Shown here piece after piece: positions 25,980-34,460 of a stretch of DNA of 64,000 nucleotides. The notes beneath the pieces were generated by a model. It did no database searches, had not been told where the DNA came from, and saw only the letters and a program-made list of their open reading frames with translations. This stretch comes from JALZKA01 sp963753385 (lineage in GTDB: Bacteria > Actinomycetota > Thermoleophilia > Solirubrobacterales > 70-9): assembly GCA_963753385.1 (NCBI GenBank), contig CAVWCC010000010.1:62001-126000 (forward strand). The letters are read 5' to 3'. The position numbers and the translations under genes are program-made. How positions within the stretch are numbered: the stretch's first letter is position 1; every line of letters starts with the position of its first letter.

Positions 25980-27464
25980 CTACCCGAACAGCCAGTCGGT
26001 GAAGCCGAGGGCCCGGCCCATATTCGCTGGCTCGGTGTCGAAGTTCTCGTCGTAGAAGTGGTTCGCGATCCACGACTGGTGGAGCTCGACGCTGGAGCCG
26101 TTCCCCTGCGGGATCCCCTCGCGCTCGAGCCACTGCATCACCCGCAGCAGCGCCTGGTCGCCCCAGGCGAAGGGCTGGTAGCCCTGGCGCTCGAGCAGGA
26201 TCGCCGAGAACAGGAGCGCCTGGTAGGACTCCATCGTGTAGCCGATCCCGGTCTTGTCGTAGGAGTCGAACGACCCCCCCGAACGGGAGATGTCCTCGAC
26301 GATCATCCCGTCCTTGGCCGGCCCGCAGTCGGCGGGGTTGATCGCCCTCCACTGAGCGCCGCCGGGCTGGCACGCGTAGGTCGCGTCGAACGCGCTCGAG
26401 GGGCTCCACTGGCTGCCCGACATGCTCTCGCCGAGGAAGCGCTGGTAGCGGCCGACGGCGGTTGCGAGCTCAGCGCCGTCGCCGAGGTAGATGTCGATCG
26501 CGATCCGGGCGCCGGTCGCGAACGCGCCCCAGTTGTGGCCGCGCTGGTTCGAGCAGTCGACGATCGAGTTGCAGTTGGCGGGGGCGCCGATCGTCTTCGT
26601 CCGCAGCGCTCCGAGCCACGTATCCCAGCGCGTGCCGGTGAAGCCCGAGCGCGAGCCGGTCGTCTCGCCGGGCATCCCGACGAGGTCGGCGGCGAGGACG
26701 TAGGCGCCGATGTTGCGGGCGGTTGCGAGGGTGCGATCGTGGTCGGCGGTGCCGTCGGTCGAGGCCGAGTTCTCGGAGCCGATCAGGTAGCGGTTCGAGG
26801 CGATCACCAGGTCGCGGTAGGCACTCTGGCCGGTGCGGGCGTAGGCGAGCGCCGCCGCCAGCGTCTGCACGCCTGGCCGGCGGACGTTGGTGGTGCCGTT
26901 GTAGTTGGGGAGCCAGGGGCTCGCCGTGCTGGGACTGCCCTCGACGTCGAGGTTGGTGCGGGCGGCGTCGGCCTGCTGCTTCATGTAGTCCCAGGCGGGG
27001 CCCGAGGTCGGCAGCGAGGCGAGGTGCTCGGAGGAGACCAGCATGCCGGGGGTGAACGAGGTCGGCGGCGGCGGCGGGACGCCGACGCCGGTCTTCAGCG
27101 TCAGGATCCGCCGCCTCAGCCAGCGCCGCTCGGCCGCGCGGCCGTGACGGCGCCGGGCCTTGCTTAGGCGCCGGACGTCCCGCGCGGGCACCCGGGCGAC
27201 GACCTTGCCCCGCTCAACGCCCGTCCGGGCCTTGGCGAGGCCGAGGGGCAGCGAGCGCCCGCCGCTGCGAACTGTGGCGCGCTCGAGGACGTCGGCCTCG
27301 ACGCCGCGGGGACGGAACGTCACCATACGCCCGTGCTGGTCCTTCGCTCGGACCTTGACGACTTCGGCGGAGGCCGTCGCCGGAGCGCCGGCGAGCGCCG
27401 CAAACGCGAATAGGGCTATGCAGGCGGCCGCGACTGACGGCCCGCGCCGATACCTCGGATGCAC
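25980..27464 (-). CDS. Secreted alginate-lyase-like toroid protein
   Basis: The 494-residue protein has a signal peptide (cleavage after GAPATASA, near residue 32), about 100 basic residues of linker, then a helical domain from PGMLVSSEHLASLPTSGPAW to the end. The pattern of repeated helices with RGHNWGAFATGARIAIDIYL (Asn-Trp-Gly core) resembles the alpha/alpha-toroid of alginate-lyase-like proteins that cleave uronic-acid glycans; that assignment is tentative. The C-terminal 360 residues are about 70 percent identical to the gene at 28650. GTG 27464 is chosen because AGGAG lies 8 bases upstream and a clean signal peptide follows. Confidence 0.75.
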   Translation of the reverse strand: MHPRYRRGPSVAAACIALFAFAALAGAPATASAEVVKVRAKDQHGRMVTFRPRGVEADVLERATVRSGGRSLPLGLAKARTGVERGKVVARVPARDVRRLSKARRRHGRAAERRWLRRRILTLKTGVGVPPPPPTSFTPGMLVSSEHLASLPTSGPAWDYMKQQADAARTNLDVEGSPSTASPWLPNYNGTTNVRRPGVQTLAAALAYARTGQSAYRDLVIASNRYLIGSENSASTDGTADHDRTLATARNIGAYVLAADLVGMPGETTGSRSGFTGTRWDTWLGALRTKTIGAPANCNSIVDCSNQRGHNWGAFATGARIAIDIYLGDGAELATAVGRYQRFLGESMSGSQWSPSSAFDATYACQPGGAQWRAINPADCGPAKDGMIVEDISRSGGSFDSYDKTGIGYTMESYQALLFSAILLERQGYQPFAWGDQALLRVMQWLEREGIPQGNGSSVELHQSWIANHFYDENFDTEPANMGRALGFTDWLFG

Positions 27465-27894
27465 GGAGAAGCTCCTGATGAATCGGGACGGCACCGACCG
27501 AATGGGCCAATGCCTCGTGCCACGTGATTCGGTTCCGTGGCACGGACCAGCAAACGGACGCCCGATTCCTGGACATATGTGCGACGCCACGCCAAGAGCC
27601 GGCGCGGGCTCGTGCGTGGCGGCACACGCTGGTGCGGTTGGATGCGGGCGGCTCCCCCGGTTGGTCGAGCGGCCGCCGGATCGAGCGCTCGAACGGACCA
27701 TCGGGCGCGTGGTCTACTACAAATTAGTACCTGAAATGACGTATGGACATACCACGAATTGCGGTAACTTCACAGAACCCCCAGAACCCTCATCGCAATG
27801 GGCGAATCCGCCCAGCCGCGGGGCGAAGCTCGTGATCCCGGAGCCGCGCCCGCCGGCGGTCCGAATGCCCTGAGGCCGAAGGTAGAATCGCCGC
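27465..27894. promoter_or_regulatory. 430-base divergent intergenic region with AT-rich dyads
   Basis: No gene fits here. The stretch 27715-27760 is strikingly AT-rich for this genome and holds two short dyads: TACTA-CAAAT-TAGTA (27715-27729) and GTATG-GA-CATAC (27741-27752). They probably mark the promoter or operator of the secreted protein transcribed leftward. The right end holds the leaderless -10 of the methyltransferase. Confidence 0.4.
27883..27888 (+). promoter_or_regulatory. -10 box TAGAAT for a leaderless start at 27895
   Basis: TAGAAT, then six bases (CGCCGC), then ATG. No ribosome-binding site is present. Confidence 0.55.
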
Positions 27895-28653
27895 ATGGAC
27901 GACCGGCTGGAGCGCGAGCGCACGTTCCACGACGCTCGCTTCGGCCACGAGGATCACCGGGCGGCCGACCGCTTCTACGCCGTCAACGAGGCGAGTGACC
28001 GCTTCTTCCGCGACGCGATCGAGGCGCTGCCCGCGGGATCACGCCTGCTCGACTACGGGTGCGGGGAGGGCGCCTACGCCGCCCTGCATGCGGCTGAGCG
28101 TGGGCACGATGTCGTCGCGATCGACATCTCGCCGGTCGCGATCGAGCAGGCTGCGCAGAAGGCGCGGGACGCCGGCGTTGCCGAGCGGATCGACTTTCGC
28201 GTGATGAACGCCGAGGCGCTCGAGTTGGGCGACGGCGGCTTCGACGTCGTCATTGGCCTCGGCGTCATCCATCACCTCGACGTAGCCACGGCGATGCGTG
28301 AGGTCGCCCGGGTCCTGAAGCCGTCGGGCCACGCCGTCTTCGTCGAGCCGCTTGGCCACAACCCGGCGATCAAAGCCTTCCGGCGCCGCACGCCGGAGCA
28401 GCGCAGCGTCGACGAGCACCCGATCGTCATGTCCGACTACGAGGTCATGCGCGGCTCCTTCTCCGGGCTCGAAGCGACCTACTTCCATCTCTTCGGCCTG
28501 CTCGCGCTCCCGCTGCGCGGCCGTCGCGGCTTTGATCGCGCCGTGCGAGCCCTCGACGCGGTCGACCGAGCCGTCTTCCGCCGGGTCAAGGCAGCCCGGC
28601 GCCACGCCTGGATCGTCGGGCTCCGGCTCACCGGTCCGAAGGCCGCGGTCTAG
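27895..28653 (+). CDS. Class I SAM-dependent methyltransferase
   Basis: The 252-residue protein has a class I methyltransferase fold: motif I LLDYGCGEGAYAALHA (about 43-58), the acidic residue of motif II in VVAIDISPVAIEQA, and motif IV GFDVVIGLGVIHHL. The C-terminal 90 residues (YFHLFGLLALPL) resemble small-molecule or sugar methyltransferases; the substrate is unknown. It sits between the two paralogous secreted proteins and shares a CTAG with the convergent one, so both genes stop on the same four bases. Co-function with them is inference from position only. Confidence 0.82.
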   Translation: MDDRLERERTFHDARFGHEDHRAADRFYAVNEASDRFFRDAIEALPAGSRLLDYGCGEGAYAALHAAERGHDVVAIDISPVAIEQAAQKARDAGVAERIDFRVMNAEALELGDGGFDVVIGLGVIHHLDVATAMREVARVLKPSGHAVFVEPLGHNPAIKAFRRRTPEQRSVDEHPIVMSDYEVMRGSFSGLEATYFHLFGLLALPLRGRRGFDRAVRALDAVDRAVFRRVKAARRHAWIVGLRLTGPKAAV

Positions 28654-29864
28654 GGCCGCGTCGCGAACAGCCAGTCCGTGAACCCCAGGGTGCGGCCCAT
28701 GCCGGCGGGGACCGTGGGGAAGTCCTCGCTATAGAAGTGATTCACGATCCATGTGTGGTGGCGCTCGACGCTCGCGCCGGTCCCCTGCGGAACCCCCTCT
28801 CGTTCGAGCCACCGCATCACCCGCAGCAGCGCCTGGTCGCCCCAGGCGAACGGGTCGTAGCCCCGGCGGTCGAGCAGGATCGCCGCGAACAGGAGCGCCT
28901 GGTAGGACTCGGACGTGTAGGCGATCCCGGTCTCGTCGTAGTCCGGGAACGCTCCCGCCGAGCGCGAGATGTCCTCGACGATCATCCCGTCCTTGGCAGG
29001 GCCGCAGTCAGCCGGGTTGATCGCCGTCCACGGCGACCCGCACGCATAACTCCGGTCGAACGCGCGCGAGGGTGTCCACTGGCTGCCGCTCCGGCTCTCG
29101 CCGAGGAAGCGGCGGTAGCGCTCGACTGCGGCGGCGAGATCGGGCGCGTCGCCGAGGTAGATGTCGATCGCGATCCGTGCCGCCGTCGCGAACGCGCCCC
29201 AGTTGTGGCCGCGCTCGTTCGAGCACGAGGTGATCGAGTCGCAGTTGGGCGTCGCCTCGCTGGTCTGCGTGCGCAGGGCGGCGAGCCACTCGTCCCACCG
29301 GACCCGGGTGTAGCCCGGGCGTGAACCGGTCGTTTCGTGGGGCATGCCGACGAGGTCGGCGGCGAGGACGTAGGCGCCGATGTTACGGGCGATCGCCAGG
29401 GTGCGGTCATCGGCGCCCGTGCCGTCGGTCGCGGGCGCGTCGTCGGATCCGATCAGGTACCGGCTCGCCGCGATCACATGGTCGCGGTAGGCCTCCTCAC
29501 CGGTCCGGGCGTGGACGAGCGCGGCCGCGAGCGTCTGCACGCCCGGGCGCAGGACCGTTCCGGCGCCGTTGAAGTTCGGGAGCCAGGGGCTCGCCGGGCT
29601 CGGGGTCGAATCGAGGTCCATCCCCGCGAGCGCCCGGTCGGCCTGCTGCTTCATATAGACCCAGGCGGGGCCCGAGGTCGGCAGCGAGGCGAGGCGCTCG
29701 GAGGAGACGAGCATGCCTGGGGCGGCGTCGCGCCCGGCATGGTTCAGCGAGCTCGCAAGGCCGAGCGCGACGGCAACCCCGCCGACGACCACGAGGACCG
29801 CGGGCCAACCTGCCCGCGCGCTGCCCTCGCTCGTACCGTCGGGGCTGCCCCGGTCCGCGCGCAT
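28650..29864 (-). CDS. Membrane-anchored alginate-lyase-like toroid protein
   Basis: This 404-residue paralogue of 25980-27464 keeps the whole helical domain (PGMLVSSERLASLPTSGPAW through GMGRTLGFTDWLF). Instead of a cleavable signal and linker it has an N-terminal anchor (PAVLVVVGGVAVALGLA, about residues 21-37). Conserved points shared by both include ERGHNWGAFATAARIAIDIY, INPADCGPAKDGMIVEDISR and the Cys in SITSCSN. Two such enzymes would act on an extracellular glycan, one free and one tethered. ATG 29864 follows TAGCAT by six bases (leaderless). Confidence 0.75.
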   Translation of the reverse strand: MRADRGSPDGTSEGSARAGWPAVLVVVGGVAVALGLASSLNHAGRDAAPGMLVSSERLASLPTSGPAWVYMKQQADRALAGMDLDSTPSPASPWLPNFNGAGTVLRPGVQTLAAALVHARTGEEAYRDHVIAASRYLIGSDDAPATDGTGADDRTLAIARNIGAYVLAADLVGMPHETTGSRPGYTRVRWDEWLAALRTQTSEATPNCDSITSCSNERGHNWGAFATAARIAIDIYLGDAPDLAAAVERYRRFLGESRSGSQWTPSRAFDRSYACGSPWTAINPADCGPAKDGMIVEDISRSAGAFPDYDETGIAYTSESYQALLFAAILLDRRGYDPFAWGDQALLRVMRWLEREGVPQGTGASVERHHTWIVNHFYSEDFPTVPAGMGRTLGFTDWLFATRP

Positions 29865-29870
29865 GGTGCC

Positions 29871-29876
29871 ATGCTA
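29871..29876 (-). promoter_or_regulatory. -10 box TAGCAT for a leaderless start at 29864
   Basis: On the minus strand TAGCAT is followed by GGCACC and ATG. The divergent GH26-like gene starts 58 bases away and uses a ribosome-binding site instead. Confidence 0.5.
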
Positions 29877-29921
29877 GGCGCGCGGTGTTGCCGACAGGGA
29901 AAGCCACACCGAGGAGGAGCG

Positions 29922-31046
29922 ATGACGAGGAAGCTATCGCTGGCACGAGGCGTGGTGGCGCTGGTCGCCGCACTCACGATTACGCTGGCGGCCGCGGCTG
30001 TCGCGGACGCTCGCGGGGGCGCGGACGAGGGCCTGGTCCTCACCGAGCCGCGCGGCGAGCGGATCTATCACGCCGCCTACCCCGACTTCGGCGACGCCGA
30101 GCAGCGCGCCGAGCGGGGTCCGGTGCGGCGGTTCGAGCGCCTCGCGGATCGGCGGCTCGCCTGGGTCTACTTCTCGAACAACTGGTGGCGCGGGCGCATC
30201 CGGTTCCCGTACGAAGCGGTCTCCCGGATCGTGGGTCTTTCCAGGACGCCGTTCATCCGGCTGATGGCGCGCTCGAGCTGGCGCCGCGGGCGCGACCCGA
30301 ACTTCCCGACCGGCCGCATCGCCGCCGGCGACTGGGACCCTGAGCTCCACGACTGGTGTGCGGGCGCCGCCGCCGCGATCGATGTCCTCGACACGCCGCT
30401 TCTGGCGGAGTTCGGCACCGAGGTGAACGGCGACTGGTTCCCGTGGAACGGACGCTGGAACGGCGGCGGGCGCACCGACGGGTACGGCGACCCCAACGAG
30501 CCGGATGGTCCCGAGCGCTTCCGCGACGCCTACCGGCGGATCGTTGACATCTGCCGCTCAGAGGGCGCCACCGACATCACCTGGTTCTTCCACGTCGACG
30601 CCGGCTCGAGCCCGGCGGTCGGCTGGAACCGGGACTACGCGAACTACTACCCGGGCGACGACTACGTGGACTGGCTCGGGCTCTCCGCCTACGGCGCGCT
30701 CGAGCCGGGCGAGCGGGCCAGGGACCTCCGGAGGCGCGTAGATCGCGCCTATCCGCGCCTCGCTGCGCTGTCGCCGGACAAGCCGATCGCGATCCTCGAA
30801 TACGGGCACGCGGAGGACCGCGATCCCGAGCGCAAGGCGCGCTGGATTCGCAAGGCGATCCAAGCCGTCGCCTCGGGGCGCTGGCCGCGGATCGCAGGGC
30901 TCGCGTACTGGCACGAGGTCTGGCGAAACGGCGACGGCTCGATCTCGAACCTGCACATCGATTCCTCGCGGCGCGCGCTGCGGGCATACCGGCGCGGCGT
31001 AGCCAAGCCGGCGTTCACCGGCCAGCCGACGTTCGAGCCGCGCTAG
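29922..31046 (+). CDS. Secreted GH26-like glycoside hydrolase
   Basis: The 374-residue protein has a signal peptide ending near residue 30 (LTITLAAAAVADA) and a TIM-barrel pattern of family GH26 (beta-mannanase clan A). The proposed acid/base Glu is in LLAEFGTEVNGDWFPWNG (about residue 170) and the nucleophile Glu in PIAILEYGHAED (about 292). WFFHVDAGSSP and YVDWLGLSAYG are further clan A landmarks. It should cleave a beta-linked extracellular glycan. GAGGAGGAG before ATG 29922 is a strong ribosome-binding site. Its neighbours are the toroid proteins, so the region may be a glycan-processing locus. Confidence 0.82.
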   Translation: MTRKLSLARGVVALVAALTITLAAAAVADARGGADEGLVLTEPRGERIYHAAYPDFGDAEQRAERGPVRRFERLADRRLAWVYFSNNWWRGRIRFPYEAVSRIVGLSRTPFIRLMARSSWRRGRDPNFPTGRIAAGDWDPELHDWCAGAAAAIDVLDTPLLAEFGTEVNGDWFPWNGRWNGGGRTDGYGDPNEPDGPERFRDAYRRIVDICRSEGATDITWFFHVDAGSSPAVGWNRDYANYYPGDDYVDWLGLSAYGALEPGERARDLRRRVDRAYPRLAALSPDKPIAILEYGHAEDRDPERKARWIRKAIQAVASGRWPRIAGLAYWHEVWRNGDGSISNLHIDSSRRALRAYRRGVAKPAFTGQPTFEPR

Positions 31047-31100
31047 CGGTTGCCATTTCCCGCGAATAGCGCGGGTTTCAGCAACCACCTCGCGAGAGCT

Positions 31101-32900
31101 TCAGCCGCCGGGGTCGGCCCGGTCCCCGTCGGCGATGAACGGGCACTCGCGGTCCGCAGCGGAGATCGACGCGGGTACCCGGTGCAGAGTGGCGCCGGGC
31201 CCATCGAACTGGACCAGATGGTCGACACCGCGCGGGACGCTCACGCCTCCCTCGGCCGGCGACGGCTGTTCATGGCCTGCGCAGACCCGCCCTCCACGCA
31301 GCTCCCAAAGCGCGAGATCCTCGCCGTGCTGCTCGACCATCAGCCCGTACGAGCCGGTGACGAACGTGTCGTCCCCGCTCTCCCCGCCCGGGCCAAGCTC
31401 GCCGCTCTCGCGCAGCTCGATCAGTTCCGGGGTCCACTCCGTCGGCCCGACCGGCCCGTTCGCCAGCGCGAGCACGCTGCAGGCCGCAGCCGGGACCAGG
31501 AATGCGACCGCCAGCGCCGGGACGGCCACGGCGCGCCCGGCGACGCTGCGCAGTTCGGCCAGCGGCGGCGTCGCCTCGAGCAGCGCCCGTGCCGAAACGA
31601 GCATCGCGAGCGGCGCCGCGATCGCGATCGCCTTCGCCTCCTGGTAGGGCGTGCCGGCGACGAGGGCGTAGAGGTAGAGGATCGCCGCTGCCGCGAGCGC
31701 GGCCGGAACCGCCCGTTCGCCGCGCCGGAGCCACCAGCGCAGTCCGAACCCGAGCGCCACCAGGGCAACCAACCCACCAAGCCAGAAGGCGGCGCTCGGC
31801 GCGAACCCGGCTCCCGGGTCGAGCCGGAAGTCGCCGGACGGCCAGATGCCGAGCGCCTCGAGCGGCGAGATCGCGTTGAAGAGGTTGCCGAGCCCCTCGC
31901 CGTCGGGATCGAACGTCTCGAAGCTCGCAAAGTCCGCCAGCCGGCCCAGCTCCGGCGCGACGGCGACGAGCAGGACCCCGGACGCGATGGCCGCGGGCGC
32001 GAGCGCCACGCGGACCGGGACTAGGCTCCGGCGCACGGTCACCTCGGCGAGCGCCCAGATCCCGACGGCGCCGAGCAGCCACGTCAGTCCCGGGAAGCTG
32101 TACGTGTAAACGGAACCGATCGCGAGCATGGCCAGCGGCACGCCCATGAGGAGCCGCCAGCGCGAGGCCGGCTCGGCGCGCCCGTGCGCCCGTGCGGCCA
32201 GCTCGTGGAGAGCGATCGCGAAGGCAAGGACGAAGAGCGCCTGCATGGTCTCCTTGAACGCGCCCTGGATCAGGTACGAGGAGGTCATGTAGGCGAGGCC
32301 CACCAGTAGCGCGCCGCCGATCGCCCGCGCCGGCGCGAGCCGGCCAAAGAGCTCGAGCGCGGCCAGCGACGCCGCGACGGCCACCGCCAGCGTGAGGCCC
32401 GAGAACGCCGCCACCAGGCTCGGCCCCAGCTCGGCGACACCGACCACGAGGGCGTGGGGCCCGAGTGGGTAGCCCTCGGCGATCAGGCGCTCCTCTCCCC
32501 CGGTCGCCAGCCGGTCGGCCGCGAACAGGTGCTGCGACATGTCGGGGTTGAGCGAAGTGCCGAGGATGCCGAAGCGCCCCTCGACGGCAAACGGCAGCGA
32601 CGCCAGAAGCGCCGCCCCGAGCAGGACTGCCACGGCAACTCCCGGCCGGACCCGCCCGGCCTCGCCCGCCACGACGCAGAGCCCGAGTCCCGCGATGCCG
32701 AGGAGCACGACCGCGACGAGGGCTGCCGCCGGCTCGTCGGTGACGCTGAGCACCCCCCAGGCCAGGGCCGCGCACGCCGCGAGGCCGACCGCCGGCGAGA
32801 GCCAGCTCCACTCGCGCCGGCCGCAGGCGATGAACAGACCCTGGCCGGCCGCGGCCGCCGCGGCGAGGATCACCGCCATCGATAGGTACGTGCCGGCCAT
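31101..32900 (-). CDS. Polytopic membrane protein, GT-C-like
   Basis: The 599-residue protein has about 13 membrane helices over residues 1-480 and a soluble C-terminal domain of about 110 residues outside the membrane. The loop after the third or fourth helix contains LGTSLNPDMSQHLFAADRL, an acidic, polar motif in the position where GT-C glycosyltransferases have their catalytic Asp. A role as a polyprenyl-phosphate-sugar-dependent transferase is plausible but not proven. It follows the epimerase by 12 bases, consistent with joint action on glycans. ATG 32900 is the natural start. Confidence 0.7.
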   Translation of the reverse strand: MAGTYLSMAVILAAAAAAGQGLFIACGRREWSWLSPAVGLAACAALAWGVLSVTDEPAAALVAVVLLGIAGLGLCVVAGEAGRVRPGVAVAVLLGAALLASLPFAVEGRFGILGTSLNPDMSQHLFAADRLATGGEERLIAEGYPLGPHALVVGVAELGPSLVAAFSGLTLAVAVAASLAALELFGRLAPARAIGGALLVGLAYMTSSYLIQGAFKETMQALFVLAFAIALHELAARAHGRAEPASRWRLLMGVPLAMLAIGSVYTYSFPGLTWLLGAVGIWALAEVTVRRSLVPVRVALAPAAIASGVLLVAVAPELGRLADFASFETFDPDGEGLGNLFNAISPLEALGIWPSGDFRLDPGAGFAPSAAFWLGGLVALVALGFGLRWWLRRGERAVPAALAAAAILYLYALVAGTPYQEAKAIAIAAPLAMLVSARALLEATPPLAELRSVAGRAVAVPALAVAFLVPAAACSVLALANGPVGPTEWTPELIELRESGELGPGGESGDDTFVTGSYGLMVEQHGEDLALWELRGGRVCAGHEQPSPAEGGVSVPRGVDHLVQFDGPGATLHRVPASISAADRECPFIADGDRADPGG

Positions 32901-32912
32901 CGGCCGGCGAGC

Positions 32913-33860
32913 CTACCTGCGCGCCGCGGCGCGTCGCGACTGCGCGACCTGTTCGGCGAGCCCTTCGGCGAGCCCCGTCGTGGGCGCGAAGGAGAGATCC
33001 CGGCGCGCCTTTTCGGTGTCTCCTCCCGTGTGCCGCGCGTCGCCCGGAACCGGCGGCAGGTGGCGCACCTCGATCTCGCGATCGACGAGCCCGCGGAGGG
33101 TCTTCAGGACGTCCAGCACGGTGGCCTGCGACCCGCCGGCCACGTTGTAGACCTCCCCCGGGCGACCCGCCTGTCCGGCCGCGATCGTTGCAGCGACGGC
33201 GTCCGCCACATACGTGAAGTCGCGGCTCTGCAGCCCGTCACCGAAGACCTCGACCGGATGGCCCCCGTTGGCCGCCGAGATGAAGCGGCTGAAGGCCATG
33301 TCGGGCCGCTGGCGCGGGCCGAAGACCGTGAAGTAGCGGAGCATCACAGCCGGAACCTCGAAGCGGGAGAAGTAAAGGCGGCAGAGGTGCTCGCAGGCGA
33401 GCTTGGTGACCCCGTACGGGGAGACCGGCCTCGGCTGGGCCGACTCGGGCGTGGGAAGCCGCTCGGCGTCACCGTAGATCGACGACGACGAGGCGAACAC
33501 GAACGGAACCGGCGCGTGCGCCTTGACGCCTTCGAGCAGACGCTGGGTGGCGAGCACGTTCTCGTTCGTATAGACCGCGAATTCCTGGCCCCAGCTCCGC
33601 CGGACGCCGGGCTGCGCCGCCAGGTGGAAGACGACGTCGACGCCCTCCAGGACCTCGCTGAGGTCAACCTCGCGGAGGTTCCCCTCGACCAGGCGGAAGG
33701 ACGCGGCGTCCGCCAACCCTGCAAGGTTGTCGCGCTTCAGCTCAGCGTCGTAGTACGGCGCGAAGCTGTCGACGCCGACGACGTCGTTCCCAGAGGCGAC
33801 CAGCGCCTCTGCCAAGTGCGAGCCGATGAAGCCCGCGACCCCTGTGACCAAGGCGCGCAT
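32913..33860 (-). CDS. NAD-dependent sugar-nucleotide epimerase/dehydratase (extended SDR)
   Basis: The 315-residue Rossmann enzyme begins MRALVTGVAGFIGSHLAEAL (GxxGxxG dinucleotide motif). The catalytic Ser lies in FASSSSIYGDAERLPTPE and the Tyr/Lys pair in SPYGVTKLACEHL (about 147-152). FTVFGPRQRPDMAFSRFI resembles UDP-glucose/UDP-glucuronate 4-epimerases, so it may make UDP-galactose or UDP-galacturonate for glycan synthesis. ATG 33860 fits family length; TAGCCT lies 12 bases upstream. Substrate choice is inference. Confidence 0.88.
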   Translation of the reverse strand: MRALVTGVAGFIGSHLAEALVASGNDVVGVDSFAPYYDAELKRDNLAGLADAASFRLVEGNLREVDLSEVLEGVDVVFHLAAQPGVRRSWGQEFAVYTNENVLATQRLLEGVKAHAPVPFVFASSSSIYGDAERLPTPESAQPRPVSPYGVTKLACEHLCRLYFSRFEVPAVMLRYFTVFGPRQRPDMAFSRFISAANGGHPVEVFGDGLQSRDFTYVADAVAATIAAGQAGRPGEVYNVAGGSQATVLDVLKTLRGLVDREIEVRHLPPVPGDARHTGGDTEKARRDLSFAPTTGLAEGLAEQVAQSRRAAARR

Positions 33861-33885
33861 GACAGTCGCAGGAGGCTAGCTGGCG

Positions 33886-34353
33886 TCAGAGCTCGCGCTC
33901 GTAGAAGATCATGAGCGGGCCGTCGGGGTCGCCTTCGCGATCTGTGAAGCCCAGCTTCTGGTAGAGCCCGCGGGCGGCCTTGTCGTCGGTGCTGGTGCCG
34001 AGGTGGATGAACTTCGCGCCGGCTTCGCGGGAGGCGTCGAGCGCCGCCTCGAGCAGCTTCTCGCCGAGACCCTCGCCGCGCCGGGCGGGCGCGACGTAGA
34101 GCTCCTCGAGGTAGGCGTCGATCGTCGGTGTCCAGAGCGCCGGCCGGAAGCGCAGCACCGCCACGCCGTCGGGGGCGTCACCGCCGAGGAGGATCGTGGC
34201 CTCTCCGGCCCCCAGCAGCTCCTCGAGCCGCGCGGTGAGGGCGGGCACCCCGGGCGTAAAGTCGCCGAACTCGGAGTTGAAGTCGTGAAGGAGCCGGGCC
34301 GCCGCTGCGGCATCCTCAGGGCCGGCGCGCCGGACTTTCAGCTGGTCGCTCAC
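33886..34353 (-). CDS. GNAT-family N-acetyltransferase
   Basis: The 155-residue acetyl-CoA-dependent acyltransferase has motif A in LYVAPARRGEGLGEKLLEAA (RRGEGLG pyrophosphate loop, about 95) and the B region in ARGLYQKLGFTD. The substrate is unknown. Its GTG start (34353) lies only six bases after the 3' end of tRNA-Val on the same strand, with no room for its own promoter. The mRNA is therefore probably made as a tRNA-mRNA dicistron, and tRNA processing would leave a nearly leaderless message. Confidence 0.85.
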   Translation of the reverse strand: MSDQLKVRRAGPEDAAAAARLLHDFNSEFGDFTPGVPALTARLEELLGAGEATILLGGDAPDGVAVLRFRPALWTPTIDAYLEELYVAPARRGEGLGEKLLEAALDASREAGAKFIHLGTSTDDKAARGLYQKLGFTDREGDPDGPLMIFYEREL

Positions 34354-34359
34354 CGGTGA

Positions 34360-34432
34360 TGGGCACTGCTGGGCTCGAACCAGCGACCTCCGCCTTGTCG
34401 AGGCGGCGCTCTCCCAACTGAGCTAAGCGCCC
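34360..34432 (-). tRNA. tRNA-Val (GAC)
   Basis: The 73-base cloverleaf has acceptor GGGCGCT/AGTGCCC, D arm GCTC-AGTTGGGA-GAGC, anticodon stem CCGCC/GGCGG, and T arm GCTGG-TTCGAGC-CCAGC. The anticodon loop reads TCGACAA, which puts GAC at 34-36 and C, not the near-universal T, at position 33. CCA is not encoded. Confidence 0.88.
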
Positions 34433-34460
34433 GGGACCCGGAATCTAGCAGCGGCCGGGC

